Assembly (NCBI GenBank): GCA_030428205.1
Contig: JAUIBK010000032.1
Location: 1-37,302, forward strand
Source: a bacterium
GTDB taxonomy: Bacteria > Bdellovibrionota_C > UBA2361 > RFPC01
Length of the DNA stretch: 37,302 bases
Direction: 5' to 3'
A program made the position numbers and the translations under genes. Below, one piece after another: positions 17,934 to 25,868 of the stretch (the first letter of the stretch is position 1; every line of letters begins with the position of its first letter). Under the pieces are notes generated by a model. That model made no database searches, was not told the origin of the DNA, and worked only from the letters and a program-made list of their open reading frames with translations.

Positions 17934-18533
17934 ATGGCTTCACCGCAAAAAATTGTTCTTTTTGGAGGCTCCTTTGATCCTCCTCACCTTGGGCACATGA
18001 ATATAGCCTCTTATATTCTCTCGCTATCATATGACGGCATCTGGTTTGTTCCAACGGGTGATGAGAGGTACGATCGCTCATCCTTTGCATCCTCCACTGA
18101 TCGTTATGAAATGCTCAAGATGGCAATAGCAGAGTGTATGCCTGAAAGTGCTGATGCTGCCATCAGCGATGTTCAGCTCAACGGAGGACTTTCATCTTCT
18201 TACACTGTCGATCTTCTCGACCACCTTCGCGCGCTTCACCCGGAAACGGAGTTTTTCTTTCTGATCGGTTCTGATCGTGTCCCGACACTTCCATCTTGGA
18301 AAGAGTATCAAAGACTTGTTCAGCTTACTCACTTCCTTGTGCTGCCACGGCTAGGAGAGGAAGAGCAGACCCCTTGCCCGGAGTACTGCACTTACCTTGA
18401 TGCCCAAGATTTTGTTCCAACTGACTATGCAAGCTCTACTATCCGGGAACGCGTAGCGCGTAGGGAGCCTATAAACGATTTCGTACCAGAAAGCGTACGA
18501 AAATATATTCTTGAGAAAAAGCTTTACGTATAG
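17934..18533 (+). CDS. nadD: Nicotinate-nucleotide adenylyltransferase
   Basis: Adds AMP to nicotinate mononucleotide in NAD synthesis. The nucleotidyltransferase motif GGSFDPPHLGH is at residues 10-20 and the C-terminal ATP-binding ASSTIRERV near residue 163 matches the family ISSTxIR motif. About 199 residues, normal length. AGGA at 17922-17925 serves either ATG at 17934 or the GTG at 17931. The 9-bp-unit palindrome lies 31 bp upstream, inside the probable leader or promoter region. Its 3' end overlaps the convergent receiver-domain gene by 10 bp. Confidence 0.95.
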   Translation: MASPQKIVLFGGSFDPPHLGHMNIASYILSLSYDGIWFVPTGDERYDRSSFASSTDRYEMLKMAIAECMPESADAAISDVQLNGGLSSSYTVDLLDHLRALHPETEFFFLIGSDRVPTLPSWKEYQRLVQLTHFLVLPRLGEEEQTPCPEYCTYLDAQDFVPTDYASSTIRERVARREPINDFVPESVRKYILEKKLYV

Positions 18534-18982
18534 TCTATCTTGAAGACCATATCACCAACTTCAGCTTTGAGTTTTGCTACCTCTATTTTTTCGAGTATCT
18601 CATCGAGCATTTCAAGAGTAAGAGGAGCTTGTTTTAAATCGTGAGCACCAGCATTTGTTGCCTCAAGGAGATCTTCTCCTGTTGGATGACGCGAGGTCAT
18701 AAGCAGTGGAACTTCTTTGTTTGGAAATTTCTTTGCAAGCTGGCGCATAATTTCAAAACCACTATGGCCTGGAACAATCATGTCTACTGAAATGAGTATT
18801 GGCTTCCAGCTCTTTGGCCGAATATCGAGCACACGAAATACGCGTTGAGGATCTTTACAAACAATTGCCTCGTATCCTTTTTCTGCGAATGGTGCAGCAA
18901 TTGCTTCTTTATCTGTGTCAGAACCATCTACGATCATGATGCTCCCGTTTGGAAACTTTTCTTTTGCGCTCTTCTGTCCCAT
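18524..18982 (-). CDS. Single-domain response regulator (CheY-like receiver)
   Basis: A 152-residue receiver domain with no output domain. Acidic site residues lie in MIVDGSD (about 16-22), the phospho-acceptor Asp at about 67 (LISVDMIVPGHSG), Thr/Ser at about 96 (LLMTSRHP) and Lys in HDLKQAP near residue 118. The usual K-P pair is spaced by two residues here, and the first acidic pair is D-G rather than D-D, so it is a somewhat divergent receiver. It may act as a phosphate relay or bind a target protein. An AAGGGG about 10 nt upstream of the ATG supports the start. No kinase is adjacent. Confidence 0.85.
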   Translation of the reverse strand: MGQKSAKEKFPNGSIMIVDGSDTDKEAIAAPFAEKGYEAIVCKDPQRVFRVLDIRPKSWKPILISVDMIVPGHSGFEIMRQLAKKFPNKEVPLLMTSRHPTGEDLLEATNAGAHDLKQAPLTLEMLDEILEKIEVAKLKAEVGDMVFKIDYT

Positions 18983-19166
18983 GAAACTGGTTCCCCTTCT
19001 TTAGTGATGTTCCGCACTTGGGTGGTATATCTGTTGGAATCGGCGTAATAGGAGAACTCCTTAAGAGGTCCTAAGAATGAGTAATTTTATCAAATAGTTA
19101 GCCAGGATCGAGGAAGGCCTCCTACCATCGTCAAGGAATCAGCTCATTCTGCCGAATTCGATAGGT

Positions 19167-20666
19167 ATGGAAGCTAAAAATATTACGGTATTTCGAGGCT
19201 ATAGTGGCGAAATAGTTGCTGACATCCTCTCCCCCCGAACAGCGCTCTCAGCTGCGCCGGTGTTTGCGCTCTACTCTCTTTGCTTTGGTTGTGCTTATGG
19301 ACTTTCAGAGGCTTTAGCCGCCCCCTGGATTCTACTCGTCCTTTCGCCTTTTATAGTTGCTCTTGCTGTGGGGCGATTTGCCCTTTCAGCTCGAGAGGGA
19401 GCACTTCATGCTGGATTTTTTCACGAGAGTTTCTCAGAGGCAGAGGCATTGCAGTATGCTGGACGTTATCTCCTCACCCTTATGCTTTTTTGTTTGCCCC
19501 AGTACCTTGCCCTTTACTTGCTCTATCACCGTGCCACAACAATGATGACTCAGTTCGCAGGGTTAGGCATGGGCATGCCGTTCATGATGAACTCTCCTGC
19601 GCTGTATGCCATTCTTGGCGTAGCGTTTCTTTTACTCTTCGTTCTCTTTGTCTTAACGCCATCGCTTTGTGCCCTCTTTACTACATGTACGGTTGAATTA
19701 AGTGAAGTGCTACGAACAGATATATGGGGATGGATCTTTTTTGAGCGGGGAAGAGATCTTATTGTGCTCTACAGCGCTCTCTTTGGCGGAATGGTGTTTT
19801 GTGCGCTGTGCACGACTCTTCCCATCGGTCTTTTCTCTACTCTTTTTGTCATGAGCTCGCCAGGGCTCTCTCAAATTCTTATGGGAGTGGCAGCGTTTGC
19901 TCCGCTGTGTGTCTATCCTATTTTACTCGGGCGATTGTGTGGCGCGTTCGTTATTGGAGATGCCGGACTTTCCGGTGAGCAGGAAGCAACCGAACCCCCG
20001 TTTCCGCAGGAGGAGGAGGGGAAGAGAGAGTCGAGCCCCAGTGTTACTCCACAAGAGAAAGCACAAGAGGTTGCAGAAGCCGACGAAGAGAATGGTTTGT
20101 CTCCTAAGCGGAGCACTGAAAAAGATGAGGAGTTTAAGGATTTTGATCCCAACAGCATGCTGATCACCGATCTGCCTGGACGTATGAAGAGTTCGTTTAT
20201 AAAGGTAGTTGAGGAGCCAGACGACGACCCGTTTTCTCCGCAGTACGACGACCAGCCTCCTGAATCACATGTTGTGGCTGGAGACCAACATGGTGTTTTG
20301 CTCGAGGGAGCAATTGAGCCCCATTCAATGGAAGAGGAGTGCGTTGTCGGAGGGGCTCGGTATCTTGAACTCAACGCAGCGCCCTCGGAAACGTTCATGC
20401 TTTGGGTTCAAGATACTCTCTCTCAGCTTTCTCCAGTTGAGGAAGCGTTTCTTTATCGAAAATGCGAGGATGGAAATGCTCCTATTGTCTCTCTCGGGAT
20501 AGGGATAAAACCTGGAGTGAATTTCCATGACCAGCGAGAAGTTCTCCGTATATTGTCTGAACAAGCTGGAAGACTCTCTGACTCAGATCGGGCTGATATC
20601 GCTCTGATGAATGAACTCAATATAGAGCCAATCACAAAGAAAGGCAGGCTTATCTTTAAAAAATAG
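19167..20666 (+). CDS. Polytopic membrane protein with acidic linker and soluble C-terminal domain, function unknown
   Basis: 499 residues. Residues 1-265 hold about six hydrophobic helices (for example VFALYSLCFGCAYGL, LLTLMLFCLPQYLALYLLY and AILGVAFLLLFVLFVLTP). Residues 270-370 are an acidic, Pro/Ser/Glu-rich, probably disordered linker. Residues 390-499 form a compact domain (SPVEEAFLYRKCEDG...IVSLGIGIKPGVNFHDQREVL) that loosely recalls the SseB C-terminal domain; that likeness is weak and unverified. Ribosome binding site is poor, so the start is uncertain. It is flanked by convergent/divergent neighbours and looks monocistronic. I do not recognise the family. Confidence 0.7.
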   Translation: MEAKNITVFRGYSGEIVADILSPRTALSAAPVFALYSLCFGCAYGLSEALAAPWILLVLSPFIVALAVGRFALSAREGALHAGFFHESFSEAEALQYAGRYLLTLMLFCLPQYLALYLLYHRATTMMTQFAGLGMGMPFMMNSPALYAILGVAFLLLFVLFVLTPSLCALFTTCTVELSEVLRTDIWGWIFFERGRDLIVLYSALFGGMVFCALCTTLPIGLFSTLFVMSSPGLSQILMGVAAFAPLCVYPILLGRLCGAFVIGDAGLSGEQEATEPPFPQEEEGKRESSPSVTPQEKAQEVAEADEENGLSPKRSTEKDEEFKDFDPNSMLITDLPGRMKSSFIKVVEEPDDDPFSPQYDDQPPESHVVAGDQHGVLLEGAIEPHSMEEECVVGGARYLELNAAPSETFMLWVQDTLSQLSPVEEAFLYRKCEDGNAPIVSLGIGIKPGVNFHDQREVLRILSEQAGRLSDSDRADIALMNELNIEPITKKGRLIFKK

Positions 20667-20683
20667 ATTACACCAATGTCTGC

Positions 20684-21649
20684 TTAGCTCGAGCTATAAG
20701 ACTTCTTGTGCATATCAAAGACAAGTTTTGTTGCTTCAATTGGATAACGTCCTACGGCTGTTTCCTCTGAGAGTTGAATGCCACTTACCCCACGTTTGAT
20801 GGTGTTATAGAGATCGACGATCTCAGGAATAAGAGGCACCGGGTGTTCCTCCATGTTGTGAAGAAACTGAGTTGCAAGGAATACGTTTTTTCCAGCGCGT
20901 TGTGCAGAATCAATGATTCGCTCTTGGACGAGGGGGAGGCGTAGTACACCGATGTCTGCCGAGAGGTCACCTCTATCGACGTTGATGGTATCCACCTCAT
21001 AGAAGATCTCTCCAAGATTCTCGATGGATTCTTCCGTTTCTACCTTGGAGAAGATCTCTATCTCGGAGCCAGCTTCAGTCATCACGCTCTTAGCTTCTTT
21101 GATGTCTTCTGCGGTACGAACAAAGGAAAGTGAGAGAATATCAATGCGAGTATTCACAGCCGCTCGGATGAGGGCTTTATCTTTATCGAAAAGAAATGGG
21201 AGTGTTTTATTAGCGCCAGCAACGTGAAGCCCTTTGTTTGGCAGGAGGGTGCCTGTTTGGTGTGGGCTGAAAGTGATGGTGTTTCCCTCGATCCCAATAA
21301 CTTCAAGAGTGTATTTCGAGTCATGGGTTAGAGCACGATCTCCAACGGAGAGGTGCTCCGCGTAATTTGGATAATTCAGTTGATTCCCATGGATTTCAAA
21401 TGGTTCGCCCTTACAGATCGGGACTTCCCCACCGAGATGCTGAAGTCGTACCTTGTTACCTGGCAGATCCATCATGATCGGGGTTTTCGGAAGTGCGTCT
21501 CGGATAAAGGAGACGGTTTCTGAGACTTGCTCAGGGTCGATATGGGCGCCGTTGATTCTTAAAATGATATCCCCAAGAGAGTTTATCTCTTCGAGCTTGG
21601 CTTTGTTACGAAGAGAGGGGCCAAAAGTGGTAATAACAGTAAACTTCAC
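20684..21649 (-). CDS. Pyruvate-kinase-like protein lacking the C-terminal domain
   Basis: 321 residues covering the pyruvate kinase A domain and a short B domain; the ~130-residue allosteric C domain is missing. Equivalents of key residues are present: Arg31 and Asn33, Asp61, Lys202 and Glu204 (SKVET), Asp228 (RGDLS), Thr260 (LATQFL), and SEETAVGRYPIEA at the end. Two potassium-site positions differ: Ser to Ala35 (NGAH) and Thr to Leu62 (MDLPG for LDTKG). It begins with GTG overlapping the sat stop (GTGA), with GGAG 7 nt upstream, so it is coupled to cysC-sat. True pyruvate kinase, an altered substrate, or a partner of PAPS synthesis are all open. Confidence 0.85.
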   Translation of the reverse strand: MKFTVITTFGPSLRNKAKLEEINSLGDIILRINGAHIDPEQVSETVSFIRDALPKTPIMMDLPGNKVRLQHLGGEVPICKGEPFEIHGNQLNYPNYAEHLSVGDRALTHDSKYTLEVIGIEGNTITFSPHQTGTLLPNKGLHVAGANKTLPFLFDKDKALIRAAVNTRIDILSLSFVRTAEDIKEAKSVMTEAGSEIEIFSKVETEESIENLGEIFYEVDTINVDRGDLSADIGVLRLPLVQERIIDSAQRAGKNVFLATQFLHNMEEHPVPLIPEIVDLYNTIKRGVSGIQLSEETAVGRYPIEATKLVFDMHKKSYSSS

Positions 21650-22731
21650 GATCGATCTCCTACAAATAATTCTCCACGCTTGGAGAGCTCAATAAGCGCA
21701 TCGGCAACTTCGGTTCTCATAAACTCTGCTGGAGGCCTATGTCCCTCTGAGAGAAGTTGTCGCATACGTGTACCAGATACCTGTTCTTGTTCGTCCTCAG
21801 AGTATCGCGTTGTTTTCTCAGTCGCAATTCCCCCTGTATGTGCACAGTAGTAGGGCCCGCTAAGTGCAAGAATTTCAATGCCAAGATCATTGAAGGTCGC
21901 ACAGAGTTCTTGTGCCTCGTATTTTCCATAAAAACCACCGACACCAGCGTGGTCTCTTCCAACGATAAAGTGCGTACAACCGTGGTTTCGTCGGATGATA
22001 GCGTGAAAAACGGCTTCACGTGGGCCAGCATATCGCATAGGAGTAGTGAGAGTTCCAAGGAGGGCGTGTTCTTTGGGATAAAATTGTTCAGTGAGAACTT
22101 GGTATCCCGCGACAACAGCACGAGGAGCAAAATCGTCAGGTTTTTTCCAGCCAATAAGAGGCTGTAGGAAAATTCCATCGCACAGTTCCATGGCAACACG
22201 TTGGAGGTATTCGTGGGCGCGGTGAGGAGGATTGCGTGTTTGGAATCCAGCAATTTTCTTCCAGCTGCGTTTTTCAAAAGCAGAGTTTGTTTGAGATGGT
22301 GTGAGCGCGAGATCGGGAAAGAGCTGAGGAACTGTTTGAAGGAGCTCGGGCTTTCCTGCGATACGCAAAGGCGAGCGTGAAAGTTCTTTTGCTACACCGG
22401 GATGACTTGAGTCATCAGTTCCAAAGACTTTTTTTGCATCGTTTTGAGGTGAGACTTCAAAGATCTCTGTTGGGGTGAGTGTGGCGATGGCACCAGAGTG
22501 GCCTTCGACGTGGAGTTCGATGGAGTTGAGGTTTTCAAATGAGGATCTCTTGTCCTGAGGAAGATCTAAGGTGATTGGAATCGGAAAAGGCGATCCGTCT
22601 TGGAGCCGCATCTCGGAGACAACCGACTGGTAATCCTTACTCCCAAGAAAAGTTGTAATAGGAGCGAAAGTACCATCGCAAATATTTGATACTTCTAGCC
22701 ACTGCTCAAAAGAGATAGTTAATTGACTCAT
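21646..22731 (-). CDS. sat: Sulfate adenylyltransferase (ATP sulfurylase, homomeric type)
   Basis: Forms APS from ATP and sulfate. A 361-residue enzyme of the Sat/Met3 type, not the CysD/CysN heterodimer. Motifs: QTRNPPHRAHE near residue 164, GRDHAGVGGFYGKY near residue 258, and VSGTRMRQLLSEG near residue 314, which hold the ATP- and sulfate-binding residues. It is about 30 residues shorter than many relatives, mostly in the N-terminal PUA-like domain. The ATG overlaps the cysC stop (ATGA) with GGAG 5 nt upstream; its stop overlaps the PK-like start. Together with cysC it gives PAPS. Confidence 0.94.
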   Translation of the reverse strand: MSQLTISFEQWLEVSNICDGTFAPITTFLGSKDYQSVVSEMRLQDGSPFPIPITLDLPQDKRSSFENLNSIELHVEGHSGAIATLTPTEIFEVSPQNDAKKVFGTDDSSHPGVAKELSRSPLRIAGKPELLQTVPQLFPDLALTPSQTNSAFEKRSWKKIAGFQTRNPPHRAHEYLQRVAMELCDGIFLQPLIGWKKPDDFAPRAVVAGYQVLTEQFYPKEHALLGTLTTPMRYAGPREAVFHAIIRRNHGCTHFIVGRDHAGVGGFYGKYEAQELCATFNDLGIEILALSGPYYCAHTGGIATEKTTRYSEDEQEQVSGTRMRQLLSEGHRPPAEFMRTEVADALIELSKRGELFVGDRS

Positions 22732-23282
22732 TCAAACTCCAAGTGTTGCGAGAGAAAAGAACGTAATGTTTCAAAAGATGCATCAATAGTATCAGAATCA
22801 GTCTCGATAACGATGTGTGGATTTCGAGGTTCGTCGTATCCCTGGTCTACCCCAGGGAGATTCTCCTCATCTCCTTCGTCGTGAGCTTTGTAAAGTCCCC
22901 GAACGTCTCGTTTTCGTACCGTATCGACTGAGGCTTTGACCCACACCTGAATATAGTGGTCGCCGAGTTTTTTGCGGATAAAATCTCGAATCTCATATGA
23001 GGCCGCGATGCTGGCAACGATAACATGCACTCCGTTTTTCGCGAGGAGGTAGCTTCCAAAGACCGAGCGTTTAATTGCCATATGTCGCTCTTCGTCGGTA
23101 AAGCCGAGATCGTTATCAAAAAAGTCCCTGACTTCATTTCCGTCAAGGAACTCAACTTGCTCGACGTGTTCTGAGAAGTAAGCAAAGAGTTTTTCTCCGA
23201 GAGTGCTTTTCCCGGCTCCAGAGATACCAGTGAGCCAAATCACTTTGGCCGGTGGTCGAATGTGGGTGCCTGCGGTTGTCAT
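22728..23282 (-). CDS. cysC: Adenylylsulfate (APS) kinase
   Basis: Phosphorylates APS to PAPS, the sulfuryl donor. 184 residues from the ATG at 23282, which has GAGG 5 nt upstream; an in-frame TTG at 23321 would add 13 residues and is less likely. The P-loop GISGAGKST is near residues 19-27, LDGNEVRDFF near 46-55, and the lid/substrate segment RDVRGLYKAHDEG near 124-136. It is the first gene of a three-gene coupled operon. No PAPS reductase or sulfotransferase is in the window, so whether PAPS feeds reduction or sulfation is not shown. Confidence 0.95.
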   Translation of the reverse strand: MTTAGTHIRPPAKVIWLTGISGAGKSTLGEKLFAYFSEHVEQVEFLDGNEVRDFFDNDLGFTDEERHMAIKRSVFGSYLLAKNGVHVIVASIAASYEIRDFIRKKLGDHYIQVWVKASVDTVRKRDVRGLYKAHDEGDEENLPGVDQGYDEPRNPHIVIETDSDTIDASFETLRSFLSQHLEFE

Positions 23283-23394
23283 GTGTGCCTCTATTTGAAA
23301 GTGTTTGTAGAGGATATCCAATGGGGGATCGGGGGATCAAGAGAAGAAGTGGAGGTACGCAAGATAAATAGTGACTGATGAGATTTTGTATTTA

Positions 23395-23551
23395 GATTAA
23401 GGCTGATACCAAGAATAAGACTAAAACCAAGATATAGATTAAAGCTGAGGCTGAGGCTAAGGCTGAGACAAAGACGAGGAGCATGGGAGTCTCTTTCTCA
23501 GCCTCCGCCTTTGCCTATATCTTGGTTTTAGTCTTATTCTTGGTATCAGCC
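23395..23551. repeat. Hexanucleotide-period tandem repeat arranged as a long inverted repeat
   Basis: From 23395 to 23478 the plus strand is 14 consecutive hexamers of consensus GRCTRA (GATTAA, GGCTGA, TACCAA, GAATAA, GACTAA and so on). The first part, 23401-23435, is repeated perfectly as a 35-bp inverted copy at 23517-23551. The inner parts also pair imperfectly, so the whole 157-bp block can fold into one long hairpin. It fills the 309-bp gap between cysC and the desaturase; nothing else is visible there. No start codon, ribosome site or coding pattern is associated with it. Confidence 0.9.
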
Positions 23552-23591
23552 CCCGCCTAATATTAATAAACCCAAATAGACGTAAAGAGAC

Positions 23592-24392
23592 TTAAGTAGC
23601 CGGCAACAACGTAAACGGAAAGCAAGGTTTATGAAAAAGTTCTTCGGGAATCTTCTCTTCAATCGTTCTGTGGTATTCCGGCAATAGCGACCAGTGGAGC
23701 CCCTGCTTCATATGGTGGGCGGTATGATACCCGAGGTTCCCAGTCAGAATATTATACCACTTGTGCATGATGTTATTTGAGGCATGCAGTGGATCGTCTG
23801 TATCAAGACCAGCGTGGTGATAATAGGTGTGCCAACAGGTAATCACATATCCTGCAACCATTGGGAGAACAAAAATAAGGAGTGCGTTGATCCAGTTGTG
23901 CCATAAGAGGACTGCGAGCAGAGCAACAATGATAACTCCCATCTGGAGAAATCCTTTTTGAAATCTTGGATGCTTCTTCCCAACACGGAAGGCTCGAAGG
24001 TACCCAGTGAGCGCTATAACGAATGTATATTCGCAAGTGCCCATGGTGGAGCCATCTTTGCGTTTCCATCCGGACTCATCTTTTGTTTGGTCAAGATAGT
24101 GCAGGTGGTGTCCAAGGTTGTGGTGGAGAACCCAGGCGTTTGTTGTAATACCTGTGTGAGCAGCGTAAACAATTTCAAGTAGTCGATTAAGAAATGTTTG
24201 TTTAAATGTTGCAACGTGTTGGTGGTGGTGGTTCCATGCACAGATACATGCTTTTGGGCCAATGCCAAGTAGCATCCAGCCAAACACAAGCCAAGTGTTT
24301 TCAACGGTAAAGTAGACAACGAGATCGAGAAAGAATAGCAGGGTAATGAGAGCGGTAGGGAGTCTGTCGGCTTTGTATCGGAAGAACTGCAT
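23592..24392 (-). CDS. Membrane fatty acid desaturase/hydroxylase family protein
   Basis: 266 residues with membrane helices near residues 14-32, 36-52, 155-170 and 171-186. Three histidine clusters of the di-iron desaturase superfamily are present: HHHQH at 55-59, HHNLGHH at 90-96 and HTAHH at 223-227, plus HHAG near residue 192. These bind two irons and introduce a double bond or hydroxyl into an acyl chain; position and substrate cannot be read. It is at the short end of the family. No electron-donor gene is nearby. The gene is isolated and flanked on both sides by palindromic repeat blocks. Ribosome binding site before the ATG is weak. Confidence 0.88.
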   Translation of the reverse strand: MQFFRYKADRLPTALITLLFFLDLVVYFTVENTWLVFGWMLLGIGPKACICAWNHHHQHVATFKQTFLNRLLEIVYAAHTGITTNAWVLHHNLGHHLHYLDQTKDESGWKRKDGSTMGTCEYTFVIALTGYLRAFRVGKKHPRFQKGFLQMGVIIVALLAVLLWHNWINALLIFVLPMVAGYVITCWHTYYHHAGLDTDDPLHASNNIMHKWYNILTGNLGYHTAHHMKQGLHWSLLPEYHRTIEEKIPEELFHKPCFPFTLLPAT

Positions 24393-24478
24393 GAGTCACA
24401 CTGAGAGAATAATTGCTTTCGGTTGTGGATGGTAGCATATGGGGTGAAGAAAGAAATCCCCCTTCCTTAGAGTTTTTG

Positions 24479-24509
24479 GTCCTAGTCCTGCTCAGAGCAA
24501 GACAAGGAC
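24479..24509. repeat. Imperfect palindrome related to the hexamer repeat
   Basis: GTCCTAGTCCTGCTC (24479-24493) faces GAGCAAGACAAGGAC (24495-24509), pairing at 12 of 15 positions. The right arm reads as hexamers GACAAG and then GACAAA (24501-24512), the same family as the tandem block at 23395-23478. It may be a degenerate copy. Confidence 0.55.
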
Positions 24510-24569
24510 AAAGCCCAGATCCAGGGGTAAGAGGCAATCTCATAGAAAATGCAGATACCACGGTAAAAT

Positions 24570-24641
24570 TTTATAACGCGAAGTACGCGAGGTACGCGAA
24601 GGGGAAGATCTTCGCGTACCTCGCGTACTTCGCGTTATAAA
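24570..24641. repeat. Intergenic palindrome of 9-bp units, copy 2
   Basis: A perfect 32-bp inverted repeat (24570-24601 and 24610-24641) with an 8-nt loop. Each arm has three 9-bp units: ACGCGAAGT, ACGCGAGGT, ACGCGAAG(N), flanked by an AT-rich edge (TTTATA). Same construction as 17819-17902, with different linker bases, so the copies are related by unit and layout rather than by simple duplication. Confidence 0.9.
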
Positions 24642-24824
24642 TTTGTAACCAAGCGGAGTCAGATCAAGAAGGATACGCTTAAATCCTGGATAGAGTTTCT
24701 GTGTATAACAGACAGCACCTTATGGGTTTCAAACTGCTTCCTCTTTTTCACTGGTTATCCAGCTTACTCGTGGATCTGGACAAAGACTAAGGCTAGGAGG
24801 GTGAGGCTTAGAGCTTTGAAGATG

Positions 24825-24860
24825 AGAAAGAAAAAAAAGCCACCCCGCAAAGGGTGGCTT
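24825..24860 (-). terminator. Rho-independent terminator of the collagen-like gene
   Basis: Stem AAGCCACCC (24837-24845) pairs perfectly with GGGTGGCTT (24852-24860) around a 6-nt loop. On the minus strand the stem is followed by a run of eight or more T. It lies 31 bp after the stop of the collagen-like gene. Confidence 0.88.
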
Positions 24861-24891
24861 AAGTAATGTTCTATAATTTTAATGTCCAGTA

Positions 24892-25659
24892 TTATCTGTT
24901 TACCGCCGCACATGTCGCATACACAGTGAGCGTCCAATCGTGGTGGAAAAAGCCGTGCTCACGTGCTCGAGCACTCCAGCTACTTTTTGTGTCTGGATAA
25001 GAAGCTTGGAGCTGAAGCCTTCGATCGTCGCTATCAATATAAGCTCCGCCACCGAGTACGTATGTTCCTCGTGGGCATACTACTGTCGCTGTTTTTGTAG
25101 AGCTTGAGTCGGTCTCAGAGGTAGCGCTCAAGATAGTATAATTTGAGATTCCTGGCTCACCTTGTGGACCAATCGGGCCAGTTTTTCCGGTACGACCTGG
25201 CAGTCCTTGCTCTCCCTGTGGTCCTTGAGGTCCGGGTGCTCCAACTGGACCTTGTAGTCCCTGCGGTCCGATTGGGCCTTGAGCTCCAGCTTCACCTTGA
25301 GCACCTTGCTCTCCCTGTGGTCCAACTTCACCTTGCGGTCCTGTCTCGCCCTGAAGACCTTGCTCGCCTTGTGGTCCTTGAGCCCCAGTGTCTCCCTTTT
25401 CGCCTTTTTCACCAGTAGCAGGAGTATCGAAAGCCACGTTCGCGGAAATGAGTTCAATTAAAGAAGTAGCGTCGACACGCTCTTCTCCATAACGCTTACA
25501 GATTTTTCGACGAACAAAGATTTTTCCATCTGCCGTCATGCAGAGTTTTTGACGTTTGAAGATAAATTGTTTTTCTTCTTGTGCTTGAGATGAAGCAGGT
25601 AAAGAAAAAAGAATTCCTAGAAGAGAAAGCGAAAGCAGGGTGTAGTGTGAAAGTTTCAT
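24892..25659 (-). CDS. Exported collagen-like (Gly-X-Y repeat) protein
   Basis: 255 residues from the ATG at 25659, preceded by AAAGAGG 8 nt upstream; a longer ORF upstream is not supported. Residues 1-27 are a signal peptide ending SSQAQ. A short domain (residues 38-58, [20 protein letters not shown]) follows. Residues 83-169 are 29 uninterrupted Gly-X-Y triplets rich in GPQ, GEQ and GEK, predicted to form a collagen triple helix. The C-terminal ~85 residues contain [15 protein letters not shown], a pattern I associate with trimeric bacterial surface proteins. No cell-wall anchor is seen. It is divergent to a secreted metzincin and ends at a clear terminator. GXY copy number may vary between strains. 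Confidence 0.92.
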   Translation of the reverse strand: MKLSHYTLLSLSLLGILFSLPASSQAQEEKQFIFKRQKLCMTADGKIFVRRKICKRYGEERVDATSLIELISANVAFDTPATGEKGEKGDTGAQGPQGEQGLQGETGPQGEVGPQGEQGAQGEAGAQGPIGPQGLQGPVGAPGPQGPQGEQGLPGRTGKTGPIGPQGEPGISNYTILSATSETDSSSTKTATVVCPRGTYVLGGGAYIDSDDRRLQLQASYPDTKSSWSARAREHGFFHHDWTLTVYATCAAVNR

Positions 25660-25753
25660 GAGGGATACCTCTTTACGATTGAGCCACAAAAGAAAGGAAC
25701 GCTGATTGTTCCCCTCTACGCCCACTCTTCTCCTTAAGAATTGGAATCGCTTC

Positions 25754-25770
25754 ATACGAAAACTTCGTAT
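25754..25770. promoter_or_regulatory. Dyad ATACGAA-aac-TTCGTAT between the divergent secreted-protein genes
   Basis: A perfect 7-bp inverted repeat with a 3-bp centre lies in the 209-bp gap between the collagen-like and metzincin genes, about 95 bp from each start. Its size and placement suit an operator for a dimeric regulator serving both genes. Alternatively it is a chance hairpin. Confidence 0.35.
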
Positions 25771-25868
25771 TTTGAGCCTGTTAAGCATCATGGATTCACG
25801 CAATGAGCAGTGAAGTCTTCGAGATTGTTCTTTGTGTGTCGAAACCAATTTGTTAGGAGGTTTTTGTT

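Larger units (their letters stand above)
24393..24836. other. Repeat-rich intergenic region upstream of the desaturase
   Basis: About 440 bp without a gene. It holds an imperfect palindrome with hexamer-like units (24479-24509), the second copy of the 9-bp-unit palindrome (24570-24641), and a short run of hexamers GACAAA, GACTAA, GGCTAG (24779-24796) related to the 23395-23551 block. GGATCTGG at 24772-24779 is the inverse of CCAGATCC at about 24515-24522. Otherwise I see nothing coding. Confidence 0.6.

Noticed and set aside
20684..21649. Pyruvate-kinase-like gene as a truncated pseudogene
   Set aside because: The frame ends cleanly after the A domain, catalytic residues are kept, and start and overlap signals are good.
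25128..25457. Alternative-frame ORFs across the Gly-X-Y region on both strands
   Set aside because: Open frames here follow from the 9-base-biased GXY codon pattern and are shadows.
24892..25848. Long start for the collagen-like gene
   Set aside because: It would bury the signal peptide behind 63 basic residues; ATG 25659 has a ribosome binding site and a normal signal peptide.
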